64,000 nucleotides of DNA from Pandoraea norimbergensis. Lineage in GTDB: Bacteria > Pseudomonadota > Gammaproteobacteria > Burkholderiales > Burkholderiaceae. The notes below the pieces were generated by a model. That model did no database searches. It was not told the origin of the DNA and was given only the letters and a program-made list of their open reading frames with translations. Location: positions 682,001 through 746,000 of the forward strand of contig NZ_CP013480.3 of the NCBI RefSeq assembly GCF_001465545.3, read 5' to 3'. Both the position numbers and the translations under genes were made by a program. Shown here piece by piece: positions 21,533-31,985 of this stretch (position 1 is the stretch's first letter; the number at the start of each line of letters is the position of its first letter).

Positions 21533-21858
21533 GGGTGGCGTGAGGTGAGGTTCGGGGGTGTCGCGGGGCGTGTCGGCGGGACAATCCTGCCGGTGACGTT
21601 CCCGCTGTCACCCTTACGCAACAAGGCTTAGCAGAGTCGGTGCAAAAATTGTGACAAATTCATGACACGATTGTTGCGCCCGTCATTTTGGTGTACGGTG
21701 TACCGATTGGGGATACGCATGACGCGTGAACTTCATACGCATCCCGACGCCAGTTTTGATCTGACGCGGGATGCCTGTATGGCAAACCAGTGGTCGCGTC
21801 ATGCCGGCGGCGCAGGGCGCTGCCCGTCCCGTCGACAACAAGATCACGGAACACTGGC
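21533..21858. other. Intergenic region between phnY and the Na+/Pi cotransporter gene
   Basis: 326 bases without a gene; short open frames here have no resemblance to anything I recognise. Its middle is AT-rich (about 21640-21675) and holds the Pho-box-like site. A promoter for the downstream pair is expected, but no clean -35/-10 is visible. Confidence 0.5.
21651..21668 (-). promoter_or_regulatory. Pho-box-like direct repeat upstream of the phosphate cotransporter
   Basis: On the minus strand it reads GTGTCAT-GAAT-TTGTCAC: two heptamers 11 bases apart, close to the CTGTCAT-N4-CTGTCAY PhoB half-site repeat (about 15 of 18 positions). It lies some 190 bases before the cotransporter start codon. 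The orientation is opposite to the gene, which weakens the call. Confidence 0.35.
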
Positions 21859-23661
21859 ATGCTGACACTGCTCAACCTTCTCTCCGGCGTAGCGATGCTG
21901 ATCTGGGGTACGCATATCGTGCGTACCGGGGTCCTGCGCGTCTACGGCGCCGATCTGCGGCGCATTCTGTCCCACAGCATTTCGAACCGCTTTCTGGCCT
22001 TCGCGGCCGGCGTGCTCGTGACCGGTCTGGTACAGAGCAGCAACGCGACCGCGCTCATCGTCTCGTCATTCGGTGCGCAGGGGTTGATTGCACTGGCACC
22101 GGCGCTCTCGATCATGCTCGGAGCCGACGTCGGCACGGCGATCATGGCGCGGATCCTGACGTTCGATCTGCACTGGCTCTCGCCATTGCTGATCTTCTTC
22201 GGCGTCATCTTTTTCCTCTCACGCAAACAGACGCGCGCCGGGCAACTCGGCCGTGTGGCGATCGGCCTTGGCCTGATTATTCTTGCCTTGCAACTGATCG
22301 TCGGCGCGACCACGCCCATGACGCAGGCCGCTGGCGTGAAGGTGCTGTTCGGCTCGCTGACTGGCGACGTGATGCTCGACACGCTGATCGGCGCGCTCTT
22401 CGCGATGATCTCGTATTCGAGTCTGGCCGCCGTGCTGCTGACCGCTACGCTGGCCTCGTCGGGCGTGATCTCGCTGAAGGTCGCGCTGTGTCTCGTGATC
22501 GGTGCGAATCTGGGCAGCGGCATGCTCGCCATGCTGACCTCGGCAGGCCAGAACGCGGCCGGGCGTCGCGTGGTGTTCGGCAGCCTCATCTTCAAGCTGA
22601 TCGGCTGCCTGATTGTGCTGCCGTTCGTCGACTACGCACCGCTGCTGGTGAGCTGGCTGTCGGACCAGCCGGCGCAGGCGGTCGTGAACTTCCACGTCAT
22701 CTACAACCTGATTCGCTGCGTGGTCTTCCTCGCGTTCACCGAGCCGATGGCGCGCCTTTGTGTGCGACTGCTGGCGGAGAAGCCCGAGGCGGACACCAGT
22801 GCGCGACCGCGCCATCTGGACGAGAGTGCACTGTCGATGCCGTCGGTGGCCTTGGCCAACGCTACGCGCGAGACCTTGCGCATGGGCGACATCGTCGAGC
22901 AGATGCTCAACGGGCTGCTCGAAGTCATTCGCAGCAACGATGTGGTGCGGGCGCGTGAAACGCGGCGGATGGACGACGACGTCGATCATCTCTACACGGC
23001 AGTGAAGATGTATCTCACACGGGTGTCGCGCGAGAACCTGAGCGAGCCGGACAGCCGCCGCTGGACCGACATCATTTCGCTGACGATCAATCTGGAACAT
23101 GCGGGCGACATCATCGAGCGCATGGTGACCGAGGTCGAAGAGAAGAAGATTTCGCACAAGTTGTCGTTCTCCGAGGCGGGCTTGCAGGAGATTTGCGACA
23201 TGCACGCGCGGCTCGTGACCAACCTGCAACTTGGCTTGTCGGTGTTCCTGAACGGCGACCTCAAGAGCGCACAGCGCCTGATGACCGAGAAGGAAAGCTT
23301 TCGCGATCTGGAGCGGGCGTATTCGTACACTCACCTGAATCGTCTGGCGGGGCAGTCGGTGCAGAGTATCGAGACGAGTTCGCTGCATCTGGACATCATC
23401 AGCGACATGAAGCGGTTGAATTCGCTGTTCTGCTCGACGGCATACACCGTGCTGGATGACGCCGGTGCGCTGCGCAAGAGCCGCATGCGCGACAAGCCGA
23501 AGGAAATCAAAGAAACCAAGACGCCGAAGGAAACGAAGGTGTCGAAGCTGGCGGCGTTTGCCGATGTCGCGACGGCGGCCGCCCCATCGGATTCACGCGA
23601 CGACAACGAGAGTTCACACGATGGCCCTGAGCCTGCCGGACATCCGCACCCTGTTCGATAA
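21859..23661 (+). CDS. Na+/phosphate cotransporter (NptA/YjbB type) with PhoU-like C-terminal domain
   Basis: 600 residues. The ATG at 21859 is preceded by ACGGA; upstream codons to 21790 are Arg-rich and unlike the family. The N-terminal half has two inverted repeats of the Na/Pi family, with the QSSN motif in GLVQSSNATALIVSSFG and the second copy around ISYSSLAAVLLTATLASSG. Residues about 330-550 are helical and PhoU-like (ETLRMGDIVEQMLNGLLEVI, INLEHAGDIIERM). The C-terminus is Lys/Glu-rich and disordered. It moves phosphate across the inner membrane; E. coli YjbB is an exporter. Beside a pathway that frees phosphate from phosphonates, it could release the excess. Its last 41 bases overlap the next gene in another frame. 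Confidence 0.88.
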   Translation: MLTLLNLLSGVAMLIWGTHIVRTGVLRVYGADLRRILSHSISNRFLAFAAGVLVTGLVQSSNATALIVSSFGAQGLIALAPALSIMLGADVGTAIMARILTFDLHWLSPLLIFFGVIFFLSRKQTRAGQLGRVAIGLGLIILALQLIVGATTPMTQAAGVKVLFGSLTGDVMLDTLIGALFAMISYSSLAAVLLTATLASSGVISLKVALCLVIGANLGSGMLAMLTSAGQNAAGRRVVFGSLIFKLIGCLIVLPFVDYAPLLVSWLSDQPAQAVVNFHVIYNLIRCVVFLAFTEPMARLCVRLLAEKPEADTSARPRHLDESALSMPSVALANATRETLRMGDIVEQMLNGLLEVIRSNDVVRARETRRMDDDVDHLYTAVKMYLTRVSRENLSEPDSRRWTDIISLTINLEHAGDIIERMVTEVEEKKISHKLSFSEAGLQEICDMHARLVTNLQLGLSVFLNGDLKSAQRLMTEKESFRDLERAYSYTHLNRLAGQSVQSIETSSLHLDIISDMKRLNSLFCSTAYTVLDDAGALRKSRMRDKPKEIKETKTPKETKVSKLAAFADVATAAAPSDSRDDNESSHDGPEPAGHPHPVR

Positions 23662-24169
23662 ATTTGGCTCGCTGGCCTACAGCGGCGAGCCTGTCACCCA
23701 GTTGGAGCACGCGCTGCAAAGCGGCGCGTTAGCGCAGAGCGAGGGGGCCGACGAGGCGCTCGTCGCCGCCAGTTTTCTCCACGATCTCGGCCATTTGCTC
23801 AATCTTCAGGGTGAGACGCCCACCGAGCGCGGCATTGACGATCTGCATCAGTACTACGCCCTGCCTTTCCTGCGGCCGCTGTTCAGCGATGCCGTACTCG
23901 AACCGATCCGGTTGCACGTCGACGCCAAGCGCTGCCTGTGCGCCGTCGATCCCGAGTATTTCAGCCAACTCTCCGTCGATTCCGTGCGCAGTCTTGCGTT
24001 GCAGGGCGGCGTGTTTAACGACGACGAGGCCAAGACGTTTCTTGCACGTGACCATGCGGAAGCCGCCATGCGGCTGCGCCGCTGGGACGATCGCGCGAAA
24101 GTCGCCGGCATGGCGACGCCTTCGCTCGATCACTTCATGAAGATGCTGGAGCGCGTCACGATTCAGTGA
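23621..24169 (+). CDS. PhnZ-type HD-domain oxygenase (phosphonate-degradation-associated HD protein)
   Basis: 182 residues from the ATG at 23621. Metal ligands match the mixed-valence diiron oxygenase PhnZ: H30, H54-D55 (FLHDLGH), H76, H99 and D156 or D157. The induced-fit pair of PhnZ, Tyr and Glu 10 and 7 residues before the first His, is present as Y20 and E23, and the substrate lysine four residues after the fourth His is K103. PhnZ opens 1-hydroxy-2-aminoethylphosphonate to glycine and phosphate. Its usual partner, the 2-oxoglutarate dioxygenase PhnY*, is not in this window. It might act on another hydroxylated phosphonate, such as one derived from trimethylaminoethylphosphonate. The 41-base overlap with the cotransporter gene suggests coupled translation. 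Confidence 0.82.
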   Translation: MALSLPDIRTLFDKFGSLAYSGEPVTQLEHALQSGALAQSEGADEALVAASFLHDLGHLLNLQGETPTERGIDDLHQYYALPFLRPLFSDAVLEPIRLHVDAKRCLCAVDPEYFSQLSVDSVRSLALQGGVFNDDEAKTFLARDHAEAAMRLRRWDDRAKVAGMATPSLDHFMKMLERVTIQ

Positions 24170-24187
24170 GGCTTTGCGAGTGAGGCG

Positions 24188-24216
24188 ATGCCGCGCCCGA
24201 AGATCAGGCGCGGCAT
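24188..24216. terminator. 10-bp GC-rich hairpin between converging genes
   Basis: ATGCCGCGCC (24188-24197) pairs perfectly with GGCGCGGCAT (24207-24216) over a 9-base loop, 18 bases after the PhnZ-like stop and 33 bases past the end of the converging membrane-protein gene. There is no T-run. Confidence 0.55.
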
Positions 24217-24249
24217 GCAGTGAAGCGTGAAGGGGGATGATTGCTGCAA

Positions 24250-25245
24250 TCAGCGCGGCAATTTCGCCCGCCAGCTAGCAGGCACACAACGCAGGGCCAA
24301 CGCGCGCGACGGCTGCCAGAACACCGACAGCAACAACAGCGCAGCGCCCACCACAACGGCGACCACGGGCAATCCGTTCGCATCGGAAGACGTCACAAGC
24401 ACCTTCATGATGGCGCTGATCACGTACAGCAGCGACGAGAGCATGAGCGCGCGCCGGTCGATCACGAGCGACACCACCGTCAACACCAGAAACACTGCGA
24501 TAGCCGCGAACGGATGCGCCGGCATCAGCGTCCAGAAGATCGGGTGCGTGACCATGCACGCGGCGACCAGATGCAGCCAGAAGGCGACATCCGAGCGAAT
24601 CGTCACGCGTTGCGGGTCTTGTGCATCCCAGCGCAGCGCCCGCACGAAAATCGCGAGCCCCACGAGCACGCTGGCCACCAAGATCCACTCAAGGAAGTTT
24701 TCCTGGAGCACAAGGATGTGGAACCACGTGGTGGCGACGACGCCGGCAACACCGAACGCGATCGCGACCGGCACCCGAAAGCGCCACCAGTAGAGCGCTG
24801 CACCGGCTGCCGTGAAAATGGCCGTGCCGCCGAGCGTGAACCAGCTCATCGATTGCCGCACGCCGCTGACGTCCTGCGTCACGAGCGACGCGTTGCCGAA
24901 CCCGATCAGCGCCACCGCGCTGATAAACCCGAAGCTGAAACACAGTGCGGGCAGCGCCATGCGGCGGCGTCGCACGAAAATCTCGGACAAGCCCCACGTG
25001 ATGGCGGCGGAGATCAGCATCTGCAACGTCGTCGGTAGCGACATCGTCAACCACCCGGTGCCGAACGACAGCAGCCATGCAGCGATCACCACGAACACAT
25101 CGTTGAAGCTTGTGACCAGTCGCAGCGGCTCGTCGTCGACGCGTTGCTGCTGCGACGCCGGGTCCATCGCGTCGCGCGAGGGCGGTACTGAGGCCGAAGG
25201 GGAGGGGGATGAAGCGGAGGACGGCGGGAGGTCGGGGGGCGTCAT
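24250..25245 (-). CDS. Multi-pass inner-membrane protein of unknown function
   Basis: 331 residues from the ATG at 25245; a second possible ATG is at 25167, and neither has a clear ribosome site. The first ~45 residues are Pro/Ser-rich and then charged (RVDDEPLRLVT). About ten hydrophobic segments follow, including VFVVIAAWLLSFGTGWLTM, ALCFSFGFISAVALIGFGN and FAAIAVFLVLTVVSLVIDR. I do not recognise a family. No catalytic or transport motif is evident. It reads leftward toward the PhnZ-like gene and is separated by a hairpin. It could be a stress or envelope membrane protein, but nothing in the sequence decides this. Confidence 0.7.
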   Translation of the reverse strand: MTPPDLPPSSASSPSPSASVPPSRDAMDPASQQQRVDDEPLRLVTSFNDVFVVIAAWLLSFGTGWLTMSLPTTLQMLISAAITWGLSEIFVRRRRMALPALCFSFGFISAVALIGFGNASLVTQDVSGVRQSMSWFTLGGTAIFTAAGAALYWWRFRVPVAIAFGVAGVVATTWFHILVLQENFLEWILVASVLVGLAIFVRALRWDAQDPQRVTIRSDVAFWLHLVAACMVTHPIFWTLMPAHPFAAIAVFLVLTVVSLVIDRRALMLSSLLYVISAIMKVLVTSSDANGLPVVAVVVGAALLLLSVFWQPSRALALRCVPASWRAKLPR

Positions 25246-25453
25246 GTGCGGGCAGATCGGTGAAAGTGACAAGCAGTGTAACTGCGCTACGCATTCACCG
25301 GCCGACATTAGACGCAACACTCAGTGATCACTCAGCGACCACTGGGCCATATTCCAACTGAGCGATCACGAAGGTGTCCCCGGGCGGGGACGCTCATTCG
25401 CGATGCGTGCGCGGCGAGGCAGACATCTTCGCCGCGCACGAGAACAAAGCGAA

Positions 25454-25852
25454 TTATCCCGCCAATGCCGTAGCTTCGATCTCGACGGCAACACCGTGAC
25501 TGAGTGCCGGCACCGGCACGACGGCGCGCGCAGGCTTCGCGTCACCGGCCCATGCCGTGTAGACCTCGTTGAACGGTCCCCAGTCATCGACATTCGTGAT
25601 GTACACGCGCACTTGCACCAGCCGTTCGATCCGGGTGCCGCAGGCGGTGAGAATGGCGGCGACGTTATCCAGTGCCTGTTTCGCCTGCACGGCAAACGGT
25701 GCCCCGACGAGCCGCTCGCCTTCCGGCGTGATCGGCAGTTGCCCCGAGACGAACACAAAGCCGTTGGCGCACACGCCGTGTGAATAGTGACCACGCGGCG
25801 GTTGCAGCGTGGGGACATTCACTTCTTCGATACCGCGTTCCAGCGCACTCAT
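25454..25852 (-). CDS. ridA: RidA family reactive-intermediate deaminase
   Basis: 132 residues with the family pattern GHYSHGVCANGFVFVSGQLP near the N-terminus, QAKQALDNVAAILTACG in the middle and RVYITNVDDWGPFNEVYTAW, which carries the usual hydrophobic trimer contacts. The end is less typical: where RidA has R-x-x-V-x-V-x-x-L-P, this reads AVVPVPALSHGVAVEIEATA, so the substrate arginine is not in the usual place. It is probably a RidA subfamily outside the archetype. Its start overlaps the stop of the upstream PLP lyase (ATGA), so it should be translated with it and clear the enamine/imine that such a lyase releases. Confidence 0.88.
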   Translation of the reverse strand: MSALERGIEEVNVPTLQPPRGHYSHGVCANGFVFVSGQLPITPEGERLVGAPFAVQAKQALDNVAAILTACGTRIERLVQVRVYITNVDDWGPFNEVYTAWAGDAKPARAVVPVPALSHGVAVEIEATALAG

Positions 25853-26829
25853 ACAGCCTCCCCGAGGGTAAGTTTGGCGAACCGTGCCATATCAACGTTG
25901 CCGCCGGACAAAATGATGCCGACGCGCTTGCCCTTCACATCCAGCTTGCCTTGCAGCACTGCGGCAGCGGCGAGGCAACCAGTCGGCTCGACCACGATCT
26001 TCATGCGGCTCGCGAAGAACTTCATGGTCTGCACGAGTTCGTCGTCGGTCACGGTCAGGATGTCGTCGACCAGCGAGCGAATCACCGGGAACGTGTAGTC
26101 CCCCAGATGCTGCGTCTGCGCGCCATCGGCAATCGTGCGCGGCGTCTCGATGTGTACGATCTTGCCGCTGCGAAAGCTCTGCTGCCCGTCGTTGCCGGCC
26201 TCCGGTTCTACACCGTAGATGGCAATGTTCGGATTGAGCGCACGGGCCGCGACGGCACAGCCCGACAGCAGGCCGCCACCACCCAGACACACGACAAGCA
26301 TGTCGAGCGTGCCGACGTCTTCAATCAATTCCTTGGCGGCGGTGCCTTGGCCGGCCATCACGTGCGGATGATCGTAAGGCGGAATCAACGTCATGCCGCG
26401 CTCGGTCGCCAGACGCGTGGCGAGCGCTTCGCGGTCTTCCTTGTAACGGTCGAAGAGCACGACTTCCGCGCCATAACCGCGCGTGGCGTCGATCTTCATT
26501 TGCGGGGCGTCCTGCGGCATCAGGATGACCGCTGCTACGCCCAATTCACGCGCGGCGAGCGCAATGGCCTGCGCATGGTTGCCGGACGAGAAGGCCAGCA
26601 CGCCACCGCGCTTCTGTTCGGCCGTGAACTGCGAGATGGCGTTGTAGGCGCCACGGAACTTGAACGCGCCCATGCGCTGGAAGTTCTCGGCCTTGAAGAA
26701 CAGTTGCGCGCCGGTCATGGCGTCGGCCGTGCGCGAGGTGAGTACCGGCGTGTGGTGTGCGGCTTCGCGAATCCGATCATGGGCGGCCGCGACATCGCCG
26801 TACGTGATCGCCAGTTGGGGAGCAGTCAT
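25849..26829 (-). CDS. PLP-dependent threonine / threo-3-hydroxyaspartate ammonia-lyase
   Basis: 326 residues, fold type II. The PLP lysine is K57 in GAFKFRGAYNA, followed by SSGNHAQA and the phosphate-binding loop CLGGGGLLSG. It lacks the ACT regulatory domain of biosynthetic IlvA, and its length and KAENFQRMGAFKFRG block fit serine racemase / threo-3-hydroxyaspartate dehydratase enzymes. It would remove water and ammonia from a beta-hydroxy amino acid to give a 2-oxo acid. Four-base overlaps link it to the regulator upstream and RidA downstream. Substrate choice between threonine, serine and 3-hydroxyaspartate cannot be made from sequence alone; the operon partner of DauR type favours a specialised amino acid. 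Confidence 0.85.
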   Translation of the reverse strand: MTAPQLAITYGDVAAAHDRIREAAHHTPVLTSRTADAMTGAQLFFKAENFQRMGAFKFRGAYNAISQFTAEQKRGGVLAFSSGNHAQAIALAARELGVAAVILMPQDAPQMKIDATRGYGAEVVLFDRYKEDREALATRLATERGMTLIPPYDHPHVMAGQGTAAKELIEDVGTLDMLVVCLGGGGLLSGCAVAARALNPNIAIYGVEPEAGNDGQQSFRSGKIVHIETPRTIADGAQTQHLGDYTFPVIRSLVDDILTVTDDELVQTMKFFASRMKIVVEPTGCLAAAAVLQGKLDVKGKRVGIILSGGNVDMARFAKLTLGEAV

Positions 26830-27500
26830 GATGTGCCTTTCGGGTCGGAGAGGTAGGTGTAGACGGTCGAGCGGGCCACGCCCAATGCGCGCGCGATTTC
26901 CGCGTGGGCATGACGCAGGTCGAGCAGTCCGCGCGCTTCGATCATGCGAATGGCGTCGCGGCGCTGGGCCAGCGAGAGTCCTTGCGGCGTGGTGTTGCGC
27001 TGCGCGGCAAAGTCGGTGATGAGCGGGGCAATGTCGTCGAGCCGGCGTGTGGCGAGCGTCTCGTGCACGGGCGCCGGCGACGCGGTCTGAATGTTCACCA
27101 GTTGCTGCACGCTGGCGGCGGCCGCCGCGAGCATGGAGATATCCATGTTCAGGCAGATCGCGGCGACATACTCGCCGCCGCTGTTCTTCAAGCCGATGGA
27201 AGTGCTCTTGGCCGGGCGCCCGTCGGGGAACCGGTTCGCGTAATTGGCGATGACTTCGGGGAATGCGGGATCGGCAATTCGCGCGAGCCCCATCTCGGTC
27301 ACGGCGTCGCCGGGCTGGCGGCCTGACAGATTGTTGGCGATGGCCACGATCGCGTGATCGGGATCGGTCAGGTCGTGCAGCACCACTTCGACAAGCGGCG
27401 CGAACGTCTGGCCGAGCGCCTCGACGATCTTGCGGCCTTCACGCAACAGCAGTGCGTTCTCGTCGCGCTTGCCCGTACCGGGGGATTTGGTGGATTTCAT
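26826..27500 (-). CDS. YheO/DauR-type PAS-like transcriptional regulator
   Basis: 224 residues. The N-terminal YheO PAS-like domain contains LGQTFAPLVEVVLHDLTDPD, IVAIANNLSGRQPGD and a G-x-x-x-K-S-T-S-I-x-L-K-N core (RPAKSTSIGLKNSGGEYVA). The C-terminal domain is a helix-turn-helix (AHAEIARALGVARSTVYTYL). E. coli YheO and Pseudomonas DauR, a repressor of D-arginine catabolism, belong here. It heads the operon with the ammonia-lyase (ATGA overlap) and RidA, so it is probably the pathway-specific controller responding to the amino-acid substrate. No palindromic operator was obvious in the 85 bases upstream. Confidence 0.86.
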   Translation of the reverse strand: MKSTKSPGTGKRDENALLLREGRKIVEALGQTFAPLVEVVLHDLTDPDHAIVAIANNLSGRQPGDAVTEMGLARIADPAFPEVIANYANRFPDGRPAKSTSIGLKNSGGEYVAAICLNMDISMLAAAAASVQQLVNIQTASPAPVHETLATRRLDDIAPLITDFAAQRNTTPQGLSLAQRRDAIRMIEARGLLDLRHAHAEIARALGVARSTVYTYLSDPKGTS

Positions 27501-27585
27501 GATTTGACATTATGTCACTCGGTGACGAAATGTCAAATTCGGCGTCTGATGGGTGCCGGACGCCTGTTGTCAGTTGATCCGCGTG

Positions 27586-28614
27586 TCAGACCAACTGCTT
27601 CTCTGCCAACTCGCTCTTGAGATAGCCGTAGTAAATCGGCGCGGCGACGAGTCCGGGCAGGCCGAAGGCGGCTTCCATCACGATCATGGCGAGCAGCAGC
27701 TCCCATGCGCGCGATTGAATCTGCGTGCCGACGATGCGCGCGTTGAGGAAGTATTCGAGCTTGTGAATCACGATCAGGAACACCAGCGACGCGATTGCCA
27801 CGTACAGCGACACCGACAGGCTGAGCACCACGATAAACGTGTTCGAGATCAGGTTGCCCACCACCGGCAGCAGGCCCACGACGAATGTGACCACGATCAT
27901 CGACTTGCGCAGCGGCACGTGAATGTCGAACAGCGGCAGCACGCCAAGCAGGAAGATCGCTGTGAAGACCGTGTTGATCGCCGAGATCTTCAACTGCGCG
28001 AAGACGATGCGCCGGAACGCATCGCCGAAGCGCGTGACACGCCGCGAGAGCGCGGCCGCGAGCGGTTGCATGTGCTGCACCGGACGAATCGACGAGAGCG
28101 CCACCAGCGCACCCAGTACCAGCCCCACGATGATATGGACCATCGCGTTGAGCGCTTCCTTGCCGACCAGCGACATCTCCTGCGTGTGATCTTTCAGAAA
28201 GCCCGTCACAGCCTGATGAATGTCGTCGCTATCGGCGGGCAACCGGTCGGTAATCCACGAGGGCAACTGCGTGCGCGCCTGCTCCACCGCCTCCATCATG
28301 CGGCCGTTGATGTGTTGCAGATGCCCGGCGTCGCTGCGAAAGAACGTCACCACACCGAAGATCAGCGCCGTCATCAGCGCCACGATGATCGCCGAGAGCA
28401 GCGCGACGGCGACCAGCCGTGCACGCTCGCTCGAAATACGCAGTTGCAGGCGTGGTCCGAGTACGTGCACGAGTTGGAAGACGATCATGCCCGCAAGCAC
28501 AGCCGAGAGCAGGTGAATGCTCAGAATCATCCACAGCGCCGCAGCGGCGAAAATGTAGCTTGTCAGTTCGACCCAGAAGGCTCGATCCGTTTTCCAGCCA
28601 GAACGCGGTTCCAT
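27586..28614 (-). CDS. AI-2E family transporter (PerM/YdiK-like membrane protein)
   Basis: 342 residues with about eight membrane segments. It has the paired N-terminal helices (FAAAALWMILSIHLLSAVLA, VAVALLSAIIVALMTALIF), a long central extracytoplasmic or amphipathic stretch (residues ~90-170) and the C-terminal glycine-containing VVGLLPVVGNLISNTFIVVL and RAWELLLAMIVMEAAFGLPG, where the family usually has HP. Despite the name, transport of autoinducer-2 is shown for few members; other roles include Na+/H+ exchange and permease-like functions. It is transcribed leftward, 42 bases after uvrA, possibly in the same transcript. Confidence 0.85.
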   Translation of the reverse strand: MEPRSGWKTDRAFWVELTSYIFAAAALWMILSIHLLSAVLAGMIVFQLVHVLGPRLQLRISSERARLVAVALLSAIIVALMTALIFGVVTFFRSDAGHLQHINGRMMEAVEQARTQLPSWITDRLPADSDDIHQAVTGFLKDHTQEMSLVGKEALNAMVHIIVGLVLGALVALSSIRPVQHMQPLAAALSRRVTRFGDAFRRIVFAQLKISAINTVFTAIFLLGVLPLFDIHVPLRKSMIVVTFVVGLLPVVGNLISNTFIVVLSLSVSLYVAIASLVFLIVIHKLEYFLNARIVGTQIQSRAWELLLAMIVMEAAFGLPGLVAAPIYYGYLKSELAEKQLV

Positions 28615-28655
28615 GCGTTGACGTCCTTGTCAAAAACCTATCGCTGAACTTGCGC

Positions 28656-31520
<2,865 letters not shown>

Positions 31521-31985
31521 TGACGGTTCCGGAGTCGTCGCCGATGAACCCGCGCGGCGAATTGTCGCGGGAGCGGGTTCCGGCCCCCAAGAGCCCTGGT
31601 TTCCCGGGTCGTCAGGCCACGCCGGCACGGCGAAGCCGGGCATCGGCACAACAGGCGGCGGGAGCGGTCGGGCGGACCGCAGGGGGGAAATCCGGGCGGC
31701 TAAACCTGCTAATATACCTAAGTTTGATTTCTGGGGCAGAACCTGCTGATCGCACAGTGCGGGCGGGTTGCCAACGTGGGGACAGATGGGGACGAACGGC
31801 CCGATTACCAGAGGCTCGCCCCGCAGCAGCGCGACATACCTTGTGACATACCGCCCGACATCGGGCAGATGGCCCCCGAGAGGGCTGTGCACGGGTGGTT
31901 TCGCGGCGCCGTGATCGAGCAGTCGAGCAGGCAATCCATCAGATCAACCCGAGGCTGGACGAGCTTTTTCATCTCTCAGGACGTA
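31521..31985. other. Divergent intergenic region between uvrA and the MFS gene
   Basis: 465 bases without a supportable gene. An AT-rich patch at about 31706-31733 contains TATATT (31711-31716 on the minus strand), a possible uvrA -10, but the -35 position is poor. No intact CTGT-N8-ACAG LexA box is visible. Confidence 0.45.

Noticed and set aside
31740..31760. Possible LexA box near uvrA (CTGC...ACAG)
   Set aside because: The half-sites do not match CTGT-N8-ACAG and the spacing is one base short.
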